Below are positions 30,960-43,730 of a stretch of DNA of 64,000 nucleotides, piece by piece (the first letter of the stretch is position 1; each line of letters opens with the position of its first letter). Under the pieces are notes generated by a model. The model saw only the letters and a list, made by a program, of their open reading frames with translations, was not told the origin of the DNA and searched no databases. The position numbers and the translations under genes were made by a program. Origin of the DNA: Halichondria panicea (taxonomy: Eukaryota > Porifera > Demospongiae > Suberitida > Halichondriidae); assembly GCF_963675165.1 (NCBI RefSeq), contig NC_087390.1, positions 3,300,001 to 3,364,000 of the forward strand. The letters run 5' to 3'.

Positions 30960-33900
30960 TGTTGATGTTAAAGCTTGAACTTGCTACCTAACTACACTCG
31001 GCCTTTATTCGATATAAACTACGTATTTACAGTTGCAGTGATTCCTTACCAGGAACAATGGAAAAGGGTCACTAAGGTAGAAAGCTACAATTGTGTCTCG
31101 TTTGTTAGCTCTTTGCTTGACTCTGAATCCAGCACCAATAAGCCATACTTCTCTAACACTCCTGGCTTCTTTGCTGTGATCCTACTCCACAGTACATCTC
31201 ATGTAGCCTCATGACTCCAGTTCACTCTATAGTTTTATTGCTCCTGAGTTGCTGTCCTAGACATACATACTAGTTTCTTACAATCATGTCATCAGCCTAG
31301 GGTTTGCACTTTAGTGCTCTAGTTTGTTTGTTTGTAACGAGTATATCTACTCACCTGGATGCGATAACACTGCATTTACAGCATAGATAGTCTTCACACA
31401 ACAATATCTTGGTGTAAATAGTGGCAGATTTTGATGTTAAAGCTTCTTTGTCGAGTAAAAGCGAGCAAAAGCTAAGAAGCTTAAACTTGCCACGTGGCCT
31501 TGAGTCAAGGTACGGGATCACTTCAGCTGAAAATACGTAGTCAAGGCTTGATTATGTATTTTCAGCTGAAGTGATCCCGTACCAGGAACAATTGTCAAGA
31601 AAGTAGAATTGTGACTGGTTGTTGACTGACTCTGGATCCTATACGTACTCCAGCCTGGAAGGAGCCATACTTCTCTTAGTCTAAGACTCCAGGCTTCTTT
31701 GCTGTGATCCCAGTCCATAGTGCATGTCTCATGCATGTACGTTGTTAGTTTAGTTTTATTGCTCTTGAGTTGCTGTGCTAGCGCATGCTAGTCATACATG
31801 CTACATGCACTGCATTATCACTCTTCTGGTTTCTTTATTATCACGTCACCAGCCGAGGGTTTGCACTTTAGTGCTCTAGTTTGTTTGTTTGTTTGTGATG
31901 GGCTTTTCTACTCACCTGGATGTCACAGCACTGCGTTTACAGAATGGATAGCCTTCACACAACAATATCTTGATTTAAATAGTGTCAGATTTTGATGTTA
32001 AAGCTTCTTTGTCGAGCAAAAGCTAAGAACCTTGTGACTAGGTCTGCTTACCTGGATGTTCTACCACTGCGTTTACAGCATGAGTAGCCTCCACACAACA
32101 AGTTAGTACTTTTGATAGTGACAGCTTTCGGTGTTAAAGCTCCTTTGTCTAATAAAAGCGAGCAAAATGTAGCTTGAACAGAACTTGCACATGCGTTACT
32201 TATAGCTGAAGTGATCCTGTACCAAGAACGATGGAACAGGGTCACTAAAGTAGAAAGCTGTATATACCAGGAACAATGGAACAGGGTCACTAAAGTAGAA
32301 GCTTGAATTATAGCTCCTGCTGCTGACTGGGATCCTACTCCATGCAGAACCTGGAGCCATACTTTTCTGAGACTCCAGGATTCTTTACTGTGATCCTAAT
32401 CCACAGTGCATAATTGTATCTATAGTTCCACTACCTGTTCTCAAATGTTTCAGCATGCCTCCAGTCTGGTTTAGTCCTGAGTTGCTGTGCAAGTCATGCC
32501 AGTGCATGATGATGATAACATTATAACAACATCACTATAATATATGCACTGCATTATATCAGTCTTCTGGTTTCTTTATAATCATGTCACCAGCCGAGGG
32601 TTTGCACTTCAGTGCTCTAGTTTGTTTGTTTGTTTGTTTGTCACAGGTATATCTACTTGCCTGGATGCCACAGCACTGCGTTTACAGCATGGATAGCCTT
32701 CACACAACAATATCTTGATTTAAATAGTGGCAGATTTTGCTGTTAAAGCTTCTTTGTCGAGCAAAAGCTAAGAAGCTTGAATAAGCTTGTGACTAGGTCT
32801 GCTTACCTGGATGCTCTAGCACTGCGTTTACAGCATGAGTAGCCTCCACACAACAAGTTAGTACTTTTGATAGTGAGTGTTAAAGCTCCTTTGTCTAATA
32901 AAAGCGAGCAAAATGTAGCTTGAACAGAACTTGCACATGCGTTACTTATAACTGAAGTGATCCTGTACCAAAAAAACGATGGAACAGGGTCACTAAAGTA
33001 GAAGCTTGAATTATAGCTCCTGCTGCTGACTGGGATCCTACTCCATGCAGAACCTGGAGCCATACTTCTCTGAGACTCCAGGCTTCTTTACTGTGATCCT
33101 AATCCACAGTGCATATATCTATAGTACCACTACCTGTTCTCAAATGTTTCAGCATGCCTCCAGTCTGGTTTAGTTTTATTGCTCCTGAGTTGCTGTGCAA
33201 GTCATGCATGATGATTATAACAACATCACTATATGCACTGCATTATATCAGTCTTCTGGTTTCTTTATAATCATGTCACCAGCTGAGGGTTTGCACTTTA
33301 GTGCTCTAGTTTGTCTGTTTGTTTGTTTGTTTGTATTAAACAAGTATATCTACTCACCTGGATGCCATAGCACTGCGTTTACAGCATAGATAGGCTTCAC
33401 ACAACAATATCTTGGTTTGAATTGTGGCAGATTTTGATGTTAAAGCTTCTTTGTCGAGCAAAAGCTAAGAAGCTTGAATAAGCTTGTGACTAGGTCTGCT
33501 TACCTGGATGTTCTAGCACTGCGTTTACAGCATGAGTAGCCTCCACACAACAAGTTAGTACTTTTGATAGTGGCAGCTTTCGGTGTTAAAGCTTCTTTGT
33601 CTAATAAAAGCGAGCAAAATGTAGCTTGAACAGAACTTGCACATGCGTTACTTATAACTCAAGTGATCCTGTACCAAGAACGATGGAACAGGGTCACCAA
33701 AGTAGAAAGCTGTATATACCAGGAACAATGGAACAGGGTCACTAAAGTAGAAGCTTGAATTATAGCTCCTGCTGCTGACTGGGATCCTACTCCATGCAGA
33801 ACCTGGAGCCATACTTCTCTGAGACTCCAGGCTTCTTTACTGTGATCCTAATCCACAGTGCATATATCTATAGTACCACTATAATTATGTTCTCAAATGT

Positions 33901-36895
33901 TTCAGCATGCCTCCAGTCTGGTTTAGTTTCATTGCTCCTGAGTTGCTGTGCAAGTCATACATGATAACAACATCACTATATGCACTGCATTATATTTCTG
34001 GTTTCTTTTTAATCATGTCACCAGCCGAGGGTTTGCACTTTAGTGCTCTAGTTTGTTACCCGAGGCGCCTGGGCGGCCACGGGTATAGTAGTCTGTTGGT
34101 TTGTTTGTTTGTTTGTTTGTTTGTGATTGGCTTTTCTACTCACCTGGATGTCACAGCACTGCGTTTACAGCATGGATAGCCTTCACACAACAATATCTTG
34201 ATTTAAATAGTGGCAGATATTGATATTAAAGCTTCTTTGTCGAGCAAAAGCTAAGAAGCTTGTGACTAGGTCTGCTTACCTGGATGTTCTAGCACTGCGT
34301 TTACAGCATGAGTAGCCTCCACACAACAAGTTAGTACTTTTGATAGTGGCAGCTTTCGGTGTTAAAGCTCCTTTGTCTAATAAAAGCGAGCAAAATGTAG
34401 AGAACTTGCACATGCATTACTTATAACTGAAGTGATCCTGTACCAAGAACGATGGAACAGGGTCACTAAAGTAGAAAGCTGTATATACCAGGAACAATGG
34501 AACAGGGTCACTAAAGTAGAAGCTTGAATTATAGCTCCTGCTACTGACTGGGATCCTACTCCATGCAGAACCTGGAGCCATACTTCTCTGAGACTCCAGG
34601 ATTCTTTACTGTGATCCTAATCCACAGTGCATATATCTATAGTACCACTACCTGTTCTCAAATGTTTCAGCATGCCTCCAGTCTGGTTTAGTTTTATTGC
34701 TCCTGAGTTGCTGTGCAAGTCATACATGATAACAACATCACTATATGCACTGCATTATATTTCTGGTTTCTTTTTAATCATGTCACCAGCCGAGGGTTTG
34801 CACTTTAGTGCTCTAGTTTGTTACCTGAGGCGCCTGGGCGGCCACGGGTATAGTAGTCTGTTGGTTTGTTTGTTTGTTTGTTTGTTTGTTTGTGATTGGC
34901 TTTTCTACTCACCTGGATGTCACAGCACTGCGTTTACAGCATGGATAGCCTTCACACAACAATATCTTGATTTAAATAGTGGCAGATATTGATATTAAAG
35001 CTTCTTTGTCGAGCAAAAGCTAAGAAGCTTGTGACTAGGTCTGCTTACCTGGATGTTCTAGCACTGCGTTTACAGCATGAGTAGCCTCCACACAACAAGT
35101 TAGTACTTTTGATAGTGGCAGCTTTCGGTGTTAAAGCTCCTTTGTCTAATAAAAGCGAGCAAAATGTAGAGAACTTGCACATGCATTACTTATAACTGAA
35201 GTGATCCTGTACCAAGAACGATGGAACAGGGTCACTAAAGTAGAAAGCTGTATATACCAGGAACAATGGAACAGGGTCACTAAAGTAGAAGCTTGAATTA
35301 TAGCTCCTGCTACTGACTGGGATCCTACTCCATGCAGAACCTGGAGCCATACTTCTCTGAGACTCCAGGATTCTTTACTGTGATCCTAATCCACAGTGCA
35401 TATATCTATAGTACCACTACCTGTTCTCAAATGTTTCAGCATGCCTCCAGTCTGGTTTAGTTTTATTGCTCCTGAGTTGCTGTGCAAGTCATACATGATA
35501 ACAACATCACTATATGCACTGCATTATATTTCTGGTTTCTTTTTAATCATGTCACCAGCCGAGGGTTTGCACTTTAGTGCTCTAGTTTGTTTGTTTGTTT
35601 GTTTGTCACAGGTATATCTACTCACCTGGATGCCACAGCGCTGCGTTTACAGCATAGATAGCCTTCACACAACAATATCTTGATTTAAATAGTGGCAGAT
35701 TTTGATGTTAAAGCTTCATTGTCGAGCAAAAGCTAAGAAGCTTGAACTTGCACGTTGGCAGCTAGCTAGCTACAGGTGGCCTTGATTACGTAGTTGCAGC
35801 TGAAGTGATCCTTACCAAATATAATTATAGTAGAGAGCTAAAATTGTGACTGGTTGTTGGCTGACTCTGGATCCTATACTCCAGCCTGGCAGGAGCCATA
35901 CCTCTTTAAGTCTAAGCTCCAGGCTTCTTTGCTGTCATCCCTGTCCACAGTGCATGTCTAATGTAACATGTACCACTCAATGTTTCAGCATGCCTCCAAG
36001 TCTGGTTTAGTTTTATTGCTCTTGAGTTGCTGTGCTAGTCATACATGCTACATGCACTGCATTATCACTCTTTTGGTTTCTTTATTATCATGTCACCAGC
36101 CGAGGGTTTGCACTTTAGTGCTCTAGTTTGTTTGTTTGTCTGTTTGTCACGAGTATATCTACTCACCTGGATGCTATAGCGCTGCGTTTGCAGCATAGGT
36201 AGCCTTCACATAACAATATCTTGGTTTAAATAGTGGCAGATTTTGATGTTAAAGCTTCTTTGTCGAGCAAAAGCTAAGAAGCTTAAATAAGCTTGTGACT
36301 AGGTCTGCTTACCTGGATGTTCTAGCACTGCGTTTACAGCATGAGTAGCCTCCACACAACAAGTTAGTACTTTTGTGATAGTGGCAGCTTTCGGTGTTAA
36401 AGCTTCTTTGTCTAATAAAAGCGAGCAAAATGTAGCTTGAACAGAACTTGCACATGCGTTACTTATAACTGAAGTGATCCTGTACCAAGAACAATGGAAC
36501 AGGGTCACTAAAGTAGAAAGCTATATTATACCAGGAACAATGGAACAGGGTCACTAAAGTAGAAGCTTAAATTATAGCTCCTGCTGCTGACTGGGATCAA
36601 AAAAGAAAGTAGAATTGTGACTGGTTGTTGACTGACTCTGGATCCTATACGTACTCCAGCCTGGAAGGAGCCATACTTCTCTTAGTCTAAGACTCCAGGC
36701 TTCTTTGCTGTGATCCCAGTCCATAGTGCATGTCTCATGCATGTACGTTGTTAGTTTAGTTTTATTGCTCTTGAGTTGCTGTGCTAGCGCATGCTAGTCA
36801 TACATGCTACATGCACTGCATTATCACTCTTCTGGTTTCTTTATTATCATGTCACCAGCCGAGGGTTTGCACTTTAGTGCTCTAGTCTGTATTGT
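30960..36895. repeat. ~750-bp satellite array, about eight units
   Basis: The landmark CAGCCGAGGGTTTGCACTTT recurs at 31852, 32591, 33281, 34022, 34788, 35555, 36097 and 36856 (one base differs at 33281). Spacings are 739, 690, 741, 766, 767, 542 and 759. Each unit has a GTTTGTTTG run, two related CACCTGGATG.../TACCTGGATG... halves and a double ACAATGGAACAGGGTCAC motif. The 34022 and 34788 units are almost identical, pointing to recent duplication. Open frames here repeat with the unit and are not genes. Confidence 0.9.
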
Positions 36896-36899
36896 TGTT

Positions 36900-37180
36900 G
36901 CTTAAAAAGTCATATCAATTGAAACACTGTTTAAAGATCCACGGATAGTTCCCTCACTAACAGGCTAGAGAGGCTAGTCTGTTACATCAGGACCATCGTA
37001 CATTGCGTTAATTAATACATGCTGTACATGCAGTCATTGTCAAGAAAAAGCACAAAAGGGTTAATTGATAAAAATAAAAGTTTTACTAGCAAATTAATTT
37101 TTCTATTCAGTGAATCTACCCATGGCAAACAGTACACCCACATTGTAATAAAGGCGTAATTACATTCTAGCATGACACTA
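36900..37180. other. No gene recognised
   Basis: AT-rich spacer between the satellite array and the RING gene. It includes the 3' flank of that gene. Confidence 0.4.
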
Positions 37181-37189
37181 AAAATCAGT

Positions 37190-37660
37190 TCAATTTGTAT
37201 AAATTCTTTCTTTATGTTCTATTATGGACCTGCAAATGGGGCATTCATCCAAGAGTCGAATACATTCCTCACACAGAGAAAAATGGTTACAAGGTTTGCT
37301 CAAAAATTCCTTTGGATTGGTGAGACACACAATACAAATGCTGTCTGGAGGAGTTACAGGCCAGATTCTATGATACAAATTGCGCAGAGAAATGAAACTT
37401 TCAGTCACCAAAAGAGCCAGAAAAGTCACTATACAGACAATCGACAATAAAACCAGAATGAAACGAGACAGAAATGACAGAGCCTTGACAATTACAATGC
37501 TCTGTTCACGTACAATGGCATCGCATATAGAGCCGATCAAAGCTAAAGCACACGATAAAATTGAAGTGCTGAAGAAACGTGCTTTGAGAATGTTTACTAT
37601 GGACATTTTCCAAACCTGCAGTAGGAAATCAAACTGTAAAGGTATAATGAAGGCCCTCAC
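37190..37660 (-). CDS. Small membrane RING-finger protein
   Basis: 156 residues as read. Residues about 28-50 and 60-88 are strongly hydrophobic and probably form two membrane helices. The C-terminus is a C3HC4 RING: CIVC, then C-N-H in KPCNHF, LCEEC, and CPIC, ending CRSIIEHKERIYTN. The layout resembles small membrane-anchored E3 ubiquitin ligases of the MUL1/CGRRF1 type. The Met used is the most upstream in frame; an internal Met at residue 19 or an upstream exon is possible. No repeat partner is seen, so it is probably a host gene. Confidence 0.65.
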   Translation of the reverse strand: MRAFIIPLQFDFLLQVWKMSIVNILKARFFSTSILSCALALIGSICDAIVREQSIVIVKALSFLSRFILVLLSIVCIVTFLALLVTESFISLRNLYHRIWPVTPPDSICIVCLTNPKEFLSKPCNHFSLCEECIRLLDECPICRSIIEHKERIYTN

Positions 37661-37772
37661 TTTTTATCGTATAGGTTTGAAAAACTTGTCCATTTACTCA
37701 CGTTCACAATGCAGACACACACAAAACTCAAGTTTGTGCATTCAGCTTCAACAAGAGTATAATTATGTTATA

Positions 37773-37883
37773 GTTATTGACTGGTTGACTAGTAATTATG
37801 GCTTATAAACAACCAATGCCGAGGGCGCAGCCCGAGGCTGAGGTTGTTTATAAACCATAATTACTAGGCAACCAGTCAACAAC
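37773..37883. mobile_element. Short fold-back element
   Basis: Inverted arms of about 41 bp (TAGTAATTATGGCTTATAAA in the left arm) surround a GC-rich centre. No coding. Confidence 0.65.
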
Positions 37884-38951
37884 TGATTTATTTACTGCAA
37901 AAACAGCAAAACAGTCATTTGAACATCAGTGGAGACAGTCAAACTTGCTCTCACAGCCTCAGAATTATGCAGTTAGAACAGTTACAGGCATAGAACTAGC
38001 AGTACTACTGTGGAGCTACATGAGCTAGCTATAGGTTCAGCTAGCTGGAAGCCATGCATAAACTTTGACCAGACCCGCCCACCACTAAATGCAGCTGCGA
38101 GGTTTGTACATGTAGCTAGCTAGCTAGCTACCTGTACTGTAGCTGTTACTGTACTGTAGCTCTGAACTAGTCTGTTATTGTCAACAACACCAGAGTCTAC
38201 TTGTAATCCTCTACTTCTGAGCCACAGCCTTGACTACTGAGAAAGCACAGAGCAAGAATTTGACTACAGGCTTCAGCTAGTTCAGTTCAGCTTACACTTG
38301 AATTTTATTGTGTGCAATGTACCAAATTTTGTCAAGATGCATCATATCAATTCAAATCTGCTGAGGAAGTAGATTATAAGAATAGTGCCTGGGGGAAGTA
38401 ATTATATATATAGGTTATAGGCTGAGTCCAAGGTCTCTATGGGGTTTTGAGAACCGAAGGCCCGAGGCTGTAGCATCTCGAGCGTAGCGAAGGTGCTACT
38501 AAGGGCCTAAGGGTCTCAAAACTCCATAGTGACCGTTGGACGAGGCCTATAACTGATTTAGAATAGTGCTAAGCAAGCTAAGCTATTATTAACACAAAGA
38601 AGACTCTGTTTCTACAAACCTCAAGCAACATTAAAGCTTTGCTCTGGCTAGTCTACATAAAAAAAACTCACATTGAAGGCAGTTTCCGTCTCTTGCATAG
38701 CAAAAACGATTAATAGAAAGTTGTTATTCTACTTAGTAGTTAGCTCTGCACTAGAGCACTAGCTATTGGTAGCTGCAAGAGTGAGATAAAAGCTACAAAG
38801 CGGCACTGCAGAACACAAAGACTTTTAAAAATTAGTTTTTAATGATGCACTGCATCATGGTTACTATGATTTCGGTGTACTTGTGCATGTACAAAATAGA
38901 TGTTGCTAAGCATTCCATGTATAATTGTGTAAAAAATGTTAAATGCATGTA
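37884..38951. other. Gene-poor stretch with two repeats
   Basis: 38414-38553 is an inverted-repeat element with ends GTTATAGGC/GCCTATAAC and inner matches around AAGGTCTCTATGGGGTTTTG. A dispersed repeat at about 38730-38785 (CTTAGTAGTTAGCTCTGCAC) recurs at 46358-46412. No gene was recognised. Confidence 0.5.
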
Positions 38952-40827
38952 CACAGCCAAAAATCCACGGGTCCGTTTCAGGCCATTAGTTGAAAACGGG
39001 CCGTTACGGCCCCGTGAACGGCCTGTATACAGGATGTAGCCCACCCACGTCCTGTTTACAGCCCGTGGATACGGGCCTGTATTAGGGCGTAGCACCCACG
39101 TCCTGTATACAGGCTGTTGCAGCTGTAGCTTATGCGCATGCGCTAGCTTGGGGCAGGATGACGTCACCTGACTACAAAAAGAGAATGAGACAGACAGAGC
39201 TCTGAGAAAAAATCCTGCTGCTTGTCACAAGAGGAGCTGGTCCAAAAAGACAACTTGAAGAGGACTATACACTATTAGTCTACCTGTGAACAGAAAAAGG
39301 TGAAGCTGTAGCAGCATGTTATTATATTAAACAGTTATATTATTTTTATTGAACTTTCTCATAGCAGTTTGTGTTCCTCTAGTTCCACAGCTATTTCAAA
39401 TCTGTAGTGAATTTGACCTCTAGTGTAGTTGGCAACAAAGGTCTGTAAATTTCACCTCTACTGTATGTTTATAAATTCAGGTTTGCACGTTGTTATGGAC
39501 TTTTGAAGCTGGAACACTGGCCAATTTTACAAGGTAAACGTTTCGTTTTGCTTCCTTTTTGAAATAATCCTCCTCATCGTAGGCTCCCATCTGAAGTTTT
39601 TTCACTTTTTTGATAAAGAGGTGTTGAAGAATGCTCCCAGGTTTGTTATTCTCTTTCACTAGCATTCACATATTAAACACGCGATCAAATTGACTTTAGA
39701 TAATGCTGCCGAGTTGAAGTCTGGACTAATTACGTAAGTGCCACTGTTCTATTGTGTTTTGTGATACGTTATTGCTTCTGTAGACACTAGATGTTGTCAG
39801 AAGAATGAACTAAAGAAAAAGCAACAGTTTCCTGGTAAGAAAATTCAGCAACTATGTAATCTGTGTGAATAGCGTATTGGTGTACAGTTGCGAGATATCT
39901 TCGAGATGAAAAAGAGCCCTTGTAATGTGTACAGCACACTGTAAGCTGTTGACTGACTTCATAGTACGCCGGTAAGATTATTCACAGTGGTGTGTTCTTC
40001 TTTTAATCTTCTAATTTCCAGATGTTGAAAAACTCAAGGTTTGTTTATTGTTTTCATCTTTAGCACTCGTTACACATGTTATTTAATAGATTTCTTTATT
40101 GGCATGCCGAGTTGGAGTCTGGATGTGTTAGGTAAGTGCCATTATTTTGTATGTGTTGTGGTGATGCATTATATGCCTCATAGATTGAAGTTTTTAGACG
40201 AATGATAAAGAGAATGCAACAATTGCCTGGTAAGCAACTTAGTTTAATCTATGTGAATAAGTATTATTAGTGTACAGCTGGTGAGCTATCTCGGAGATGA
40301 AGAACGGCCCTTCAAGCTGTTCACTGACTTCATAGTACGCCGGTAAGCAGTGGTGTATTTTTTGTATAATTCCCAGCCTCTTCTCTTCAGAGTCTATCTT
40401 TGTGCACAAAAACAAGACGAATAATTATAAATACAGTAAGTTAGTATACTTATGTGGCGTTAACGTACGGTTCAACTGGTTGTTTTTATCTGCAGTGCCA
40501 CCGTGGGGATGTGAAGACACGGACATGATAATGAATAATGAGAGACATAATGTAGCTGAACAGAAATTAATATATATATATATCTTGTTCTTGTCTTCTT
40601 AATTGTGACCTTTTGAAGCATGATACTAGCTTATTAAATTGTGCATGAGAACAGTATGATACAGGCTGAATACAGGCCGTTTGTACGGGCTGTTTACAGG
40701 CTGTATGTGAACGGCCTGTTTAGTAGTGTCTACCCAACGGTCCGTATCAGGATGTGGTAAACGTCCTGTAACGGACATGTAACGGACATGTAACGGACCT
40801 GACACGCCCCGTGGATTTTTGGCTGTG
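38952..40827. mobile_element. 1.9-kb element with CACAGCCAAAAATCCACGGG ends
   Basis: The 20-bp inverted ends are flanked by TA on both sides. Subterminal zones at both ends are packed with short motifs such as CCTGTATACAGG, GTACGGGC and TAACGGAC. The interior has two related ~300-bp blocks (about 39690-39985 and 40090-40345), each ending GACTTCATAGTACGCCGGTAAG-like sequence. They look like duplicated, intron-flanked exons. No transposase is recognisable, so it is non-autonomous or decayed. Confidence 0.7.
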
Positions 40828-40829
40828 TA

Positions 40830-41475
40830 GTGAACATATAATGGACCTCCATAGAAGACCTCTGAATGACTGAGAGGTCTCTATGAGAAATAAAGGACCT
40901 CCAAGTAACCAATCAGATTGCACCATTTGTGACAAGCATTTTCTAAAATATAATTACTGGACATCACCATGGATACGGACTGAATCAGTAAATAATATCT
41001 AATAATAGACAGTCTATTAGGGTCCGCAACTCAAAAAATCAATGTCAACTAATTCAAGTTTTTAGTGGTGCCATAGATAATCATAAAAATGGTAGCAATA
41101 CACTTGCACTTACTAATCTCTTGGATCGTTAGCCTTTCTCCAGAAATTGTTTTGGGCTGAGGTCAAAAGTGTAAATTCAAAATAAAATTGAAATTAAGGT
41201 TACGGTCAACCGTTTGCTCATTAATTATTCATGAGCTAGATCTAGTGATCTTTTCCAGCTAGAATGAGCTGGAAGTCCAGCTGAAACGCAGTAGTCATTT
41301 CATGGCAAGAATAGACATTTTTACTACTAGGAGAATGTTGAACATTGTGGGGCGAGCGTAAGAAAACATGCTTGTTTTACGAATTAAAAGAAATATGTTG
41401 TATTTAAATTCAAGGTTATTAATTTAGTATATGTATATGTATAGTAGAAGCATTTTACATTCGCACTGGTAGTTA
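40830..41475. other. No gene; dispersed repeat
   Basis: A block around CAATCAGATTGCACCATTTG, with GAGGTCTCTATGAG-like phrases, recurs inverted at about 52385-52480. The rest shows no gene. Confidence 0.45.
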
Positions 41476-42165
41476 TCAAGGTCGCGTAACTGAGTTCATG
41501 ACAGTACCATTATAAGAACATGAGAAGGGCTGTGCAGAGATTAGGTTGTCAGCAGTGACTTCGGCTTCATCTATTTCAGCAATTGCTGCTACATTTTGGC
41601 CAAATACGTCCAATGTAAGATAGTTTCCACCTGGTGTGCTTATGATAACTTTAGCTCTCAATTGCTTTGTGGAGTGACGAAGACTTTGAATCAATGAGCA
41701 TTTGTTGCATTTGCCTGTAGTGTCAGTTGAGATGGTGATCTTACTTTTGCAGTTGAGACATGAGATATACGAGTCGAGTGATAAAACACCTACAATTTCA
41801 GCTGATGGTACAGTTGGGAAAGTGTCTGGGACATCATCATGGGCCACAACATTTGGCAGTTCCTCAATTTTTGTCACTGTTGACCCGTTGCGAGGTACTT
41901 GAAGATATTTTTCGTGCTGGAACTCATTGACAAGAATGTTTTCAAATTTGTATGTTTCACCTTTTACAAGCGAATCAATCTTGTTCTCAAAAAGAATTAG
42001 CTTAGTTGATGTCGTGGAATCTGCGATATAAACATCTTGTTTCCAGAGCCCATCTGATATCTGGGCCTTAGCCTAAGGCTTAGGTGAAACCATCAATACT
42101 TTGGCATTCACTGTGACACGATCATACCCGTTCCTTGTTCGACACTTCATCAAGATGTAGGTATG
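41476..42165 (-). pseudogene. RPA-like OB-fold protein, decayed
   Basis: Read on the minus strand: an OB-like region (VTVNAKVLMVSPKP, an in-frame stop, then DGLWKQDVYIADSTTSTKLILFENK, YKFENILVNEF and YLQVPRNGSTVTKIEE). A C-terminal zinc pattern follows (SCLNCKSK...GKCNKCS) and a conserved LDVFGQNVAAI. The layout matches the RPA-like gene at 22402-23498, especially the shared FxNxxVxEF and NGST patterns. It lies just outside the 42264-43347 MITE. The ancestral start is missing. Confidence 0.65.
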
Positions 42166-42263
42166 TCTGTATTCAATATTTTATTAACATCGACGTGGAA
42201 GTCGGTAAGGATCATGAGTCCCAAAAGCAAATCATTGTGCCAGTCCATGACGTATGGATACTA

Positions 42264-43347
42264 GCCTCGATCCCAGGCCGAGTTTTCGCTTTTATAACTG
42301 TTAGGCGAACAACTGGGCCTGGTACTAGTTGTCTGCGCATGCGTCAAATTTTCATTGTATATTTGTGGTCGGCAAAAATATTTAATAAATCAATAATAGA
42401 AATTTGTACACAGAAAATGCACAGAGTGAGTACACAAAAGATGCACATAGGGAGCTGCTTCACAAAGGCCTGGGGAGTTGCCAGTTGTGCTGCAGCACAA
42501 TTACAGTGACCCAGGGCAACTTCAGGATGATTGAATGCCTTCAAATTACGTTTCAAAAAGATTTAGCAGGCTGCTGGACTTCTCTGATTCTAGGCCCCAA
42601 CTCGTAACTCATTACTTGAGAAAACGTAGATTCTCTTGATGTCTCTGAGCTACCCAGCAACGCTCGAATGAGCAGGTCATACTCCAGTCCTGTGTCTGTG
42701 AGTATAGGACAATATTAAAAGAAACCAAAGACGGTTAAACCCTTACCTCAAACTGTCCAGTCTCGTCCGTTAGTATAGCCAAGAGGAGCACTGTTGGGAT
42801 AGCTGGATATTTTGCTCCTGTACAGAGAAGTAGACATTTTAAATACGTGTAGATCTATACATATTAAATTTCTCGGTTATAGTGTCATTGTCGACGAGCT
42901 GATGATGGCAGCACCAAGTTCTCTAGCTCACACTCTTCACTTGATCCACCATATTAATGATGAAACTATAGTCTACCTACATTCTTGCCAAACATGAACA
43001 AGACTTGATAGCATAGCCTAGCCGGCCATAGGGCCCACACAAAAATATCTGACCTTAACAAGCTTGACAAAGCTTTATACCTCTTCCCTTGTTGTTCAGT
43101 CTTCAGAATAAGCTTCAGAGAAGAGAGAAGCTTCAGCTAAGAGCCATTCCAATCGATTCCAATAATGATAAAACGGGAACTGACTTCTAGTACACGATAG
43201 TACACGAATATAAATGTCACGAAAGTGAACGAGAATATCCATTCGTCAGAATCTGACGAACGACTGACGCATGCGCAGACAACTAGTACCAGGCCCAGTT
43301 GTTCGCCTAACCGTTATAAAAGCGAAAACTCGGCCTGGGATCGAGGC
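42264..43347. mobile_element. MITE with 83-bp inverted repeats
   Basis: The arms at 42264-42346 and 43265-43347 match almost perfectly, from GCCTCGATCCCAGGCCGAGT to CTGCGCATGCGTCA. TA flanks both ends. The interior (about 900 bp) shows no convincing gene. The GCCTCGA end relates it to the elements at 44757, 59329 and 59864. Confidence 0.85.
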
Positions 43348-43459
43348 TAGGGTGAGATCCAGAGGGGGCCTTTTTGCTGTTTTCGACCCAACCCTACTAT
43401 TAGCACTACCGTGCTAATGTATGGGGTGCCGTTTGTGTCAAAATCCAAAAACAGTCGAT

Positions 43460-43730
43460 GTTATGAAATGGAGTCGACGTCATAAAGGTCGACCTTATAA
43501 CAGAGTCGACGTCATAAAGGTCGATGTTTTATAAAGTAGTCGATGTTTACCAAGAGTCGACGTCATAAAGGTCGATGTTTTGCCGTTTGTATTATGAAAC
43601 GGAGTCGACGTTATAAAAAGAGTCGAAATGGAGTCGACGTTATGAAACGGAGTCGACGTTATAAAAAGAGTCGAAATGGAGTTGACGTTATGAAACGGAG
43701 TCGACGTTATAAAAAGAGTCGATGTTATCC
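43460..43730. repeat. GAGTCGACGT minisatellite
   Basis: Repeated GAGTCGACGTTATAAAAAGA and GAGTCGACGTCATAAAGGTC units with high TCGA content. A second smaller block lies at 44660-44745. The open frames across them are periodic and non-genic. Confidence 0.85.

Larger units (their letters stand above)
25757..31000 (+). mobile_element. Non-autonomous Helentron, copy 2
   Basis: Collinear with copy 1: zinc ribbon start (25821), repeat region remnants (27230-27400), DUF6570-like region (27840-28620), OTU (28860-29540), then the DTTSCDDDT segment (29620-29850). At about 29851 the sequence jumps to the 3' tail, deleting the Rep, helicase and endonuclease. Many stops and indels are present. An internal tandem duplication repeats the part beginning GGATGCATGCCTATACAATC (27953 and 28271). 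It carries insertions at 25929-27197, 27518-27813 and a ~115-bp piece near 29344-29457. Confidence 0.85.

Noticed and set aside
31798..35683. Recurrent open frames (MPPVWFSFIAPELLCKSY and similar) in the satellite array
   Set aside because: The same peptide recurs once per ~750-bp unit with different ends; satellite translation, not a gene family.
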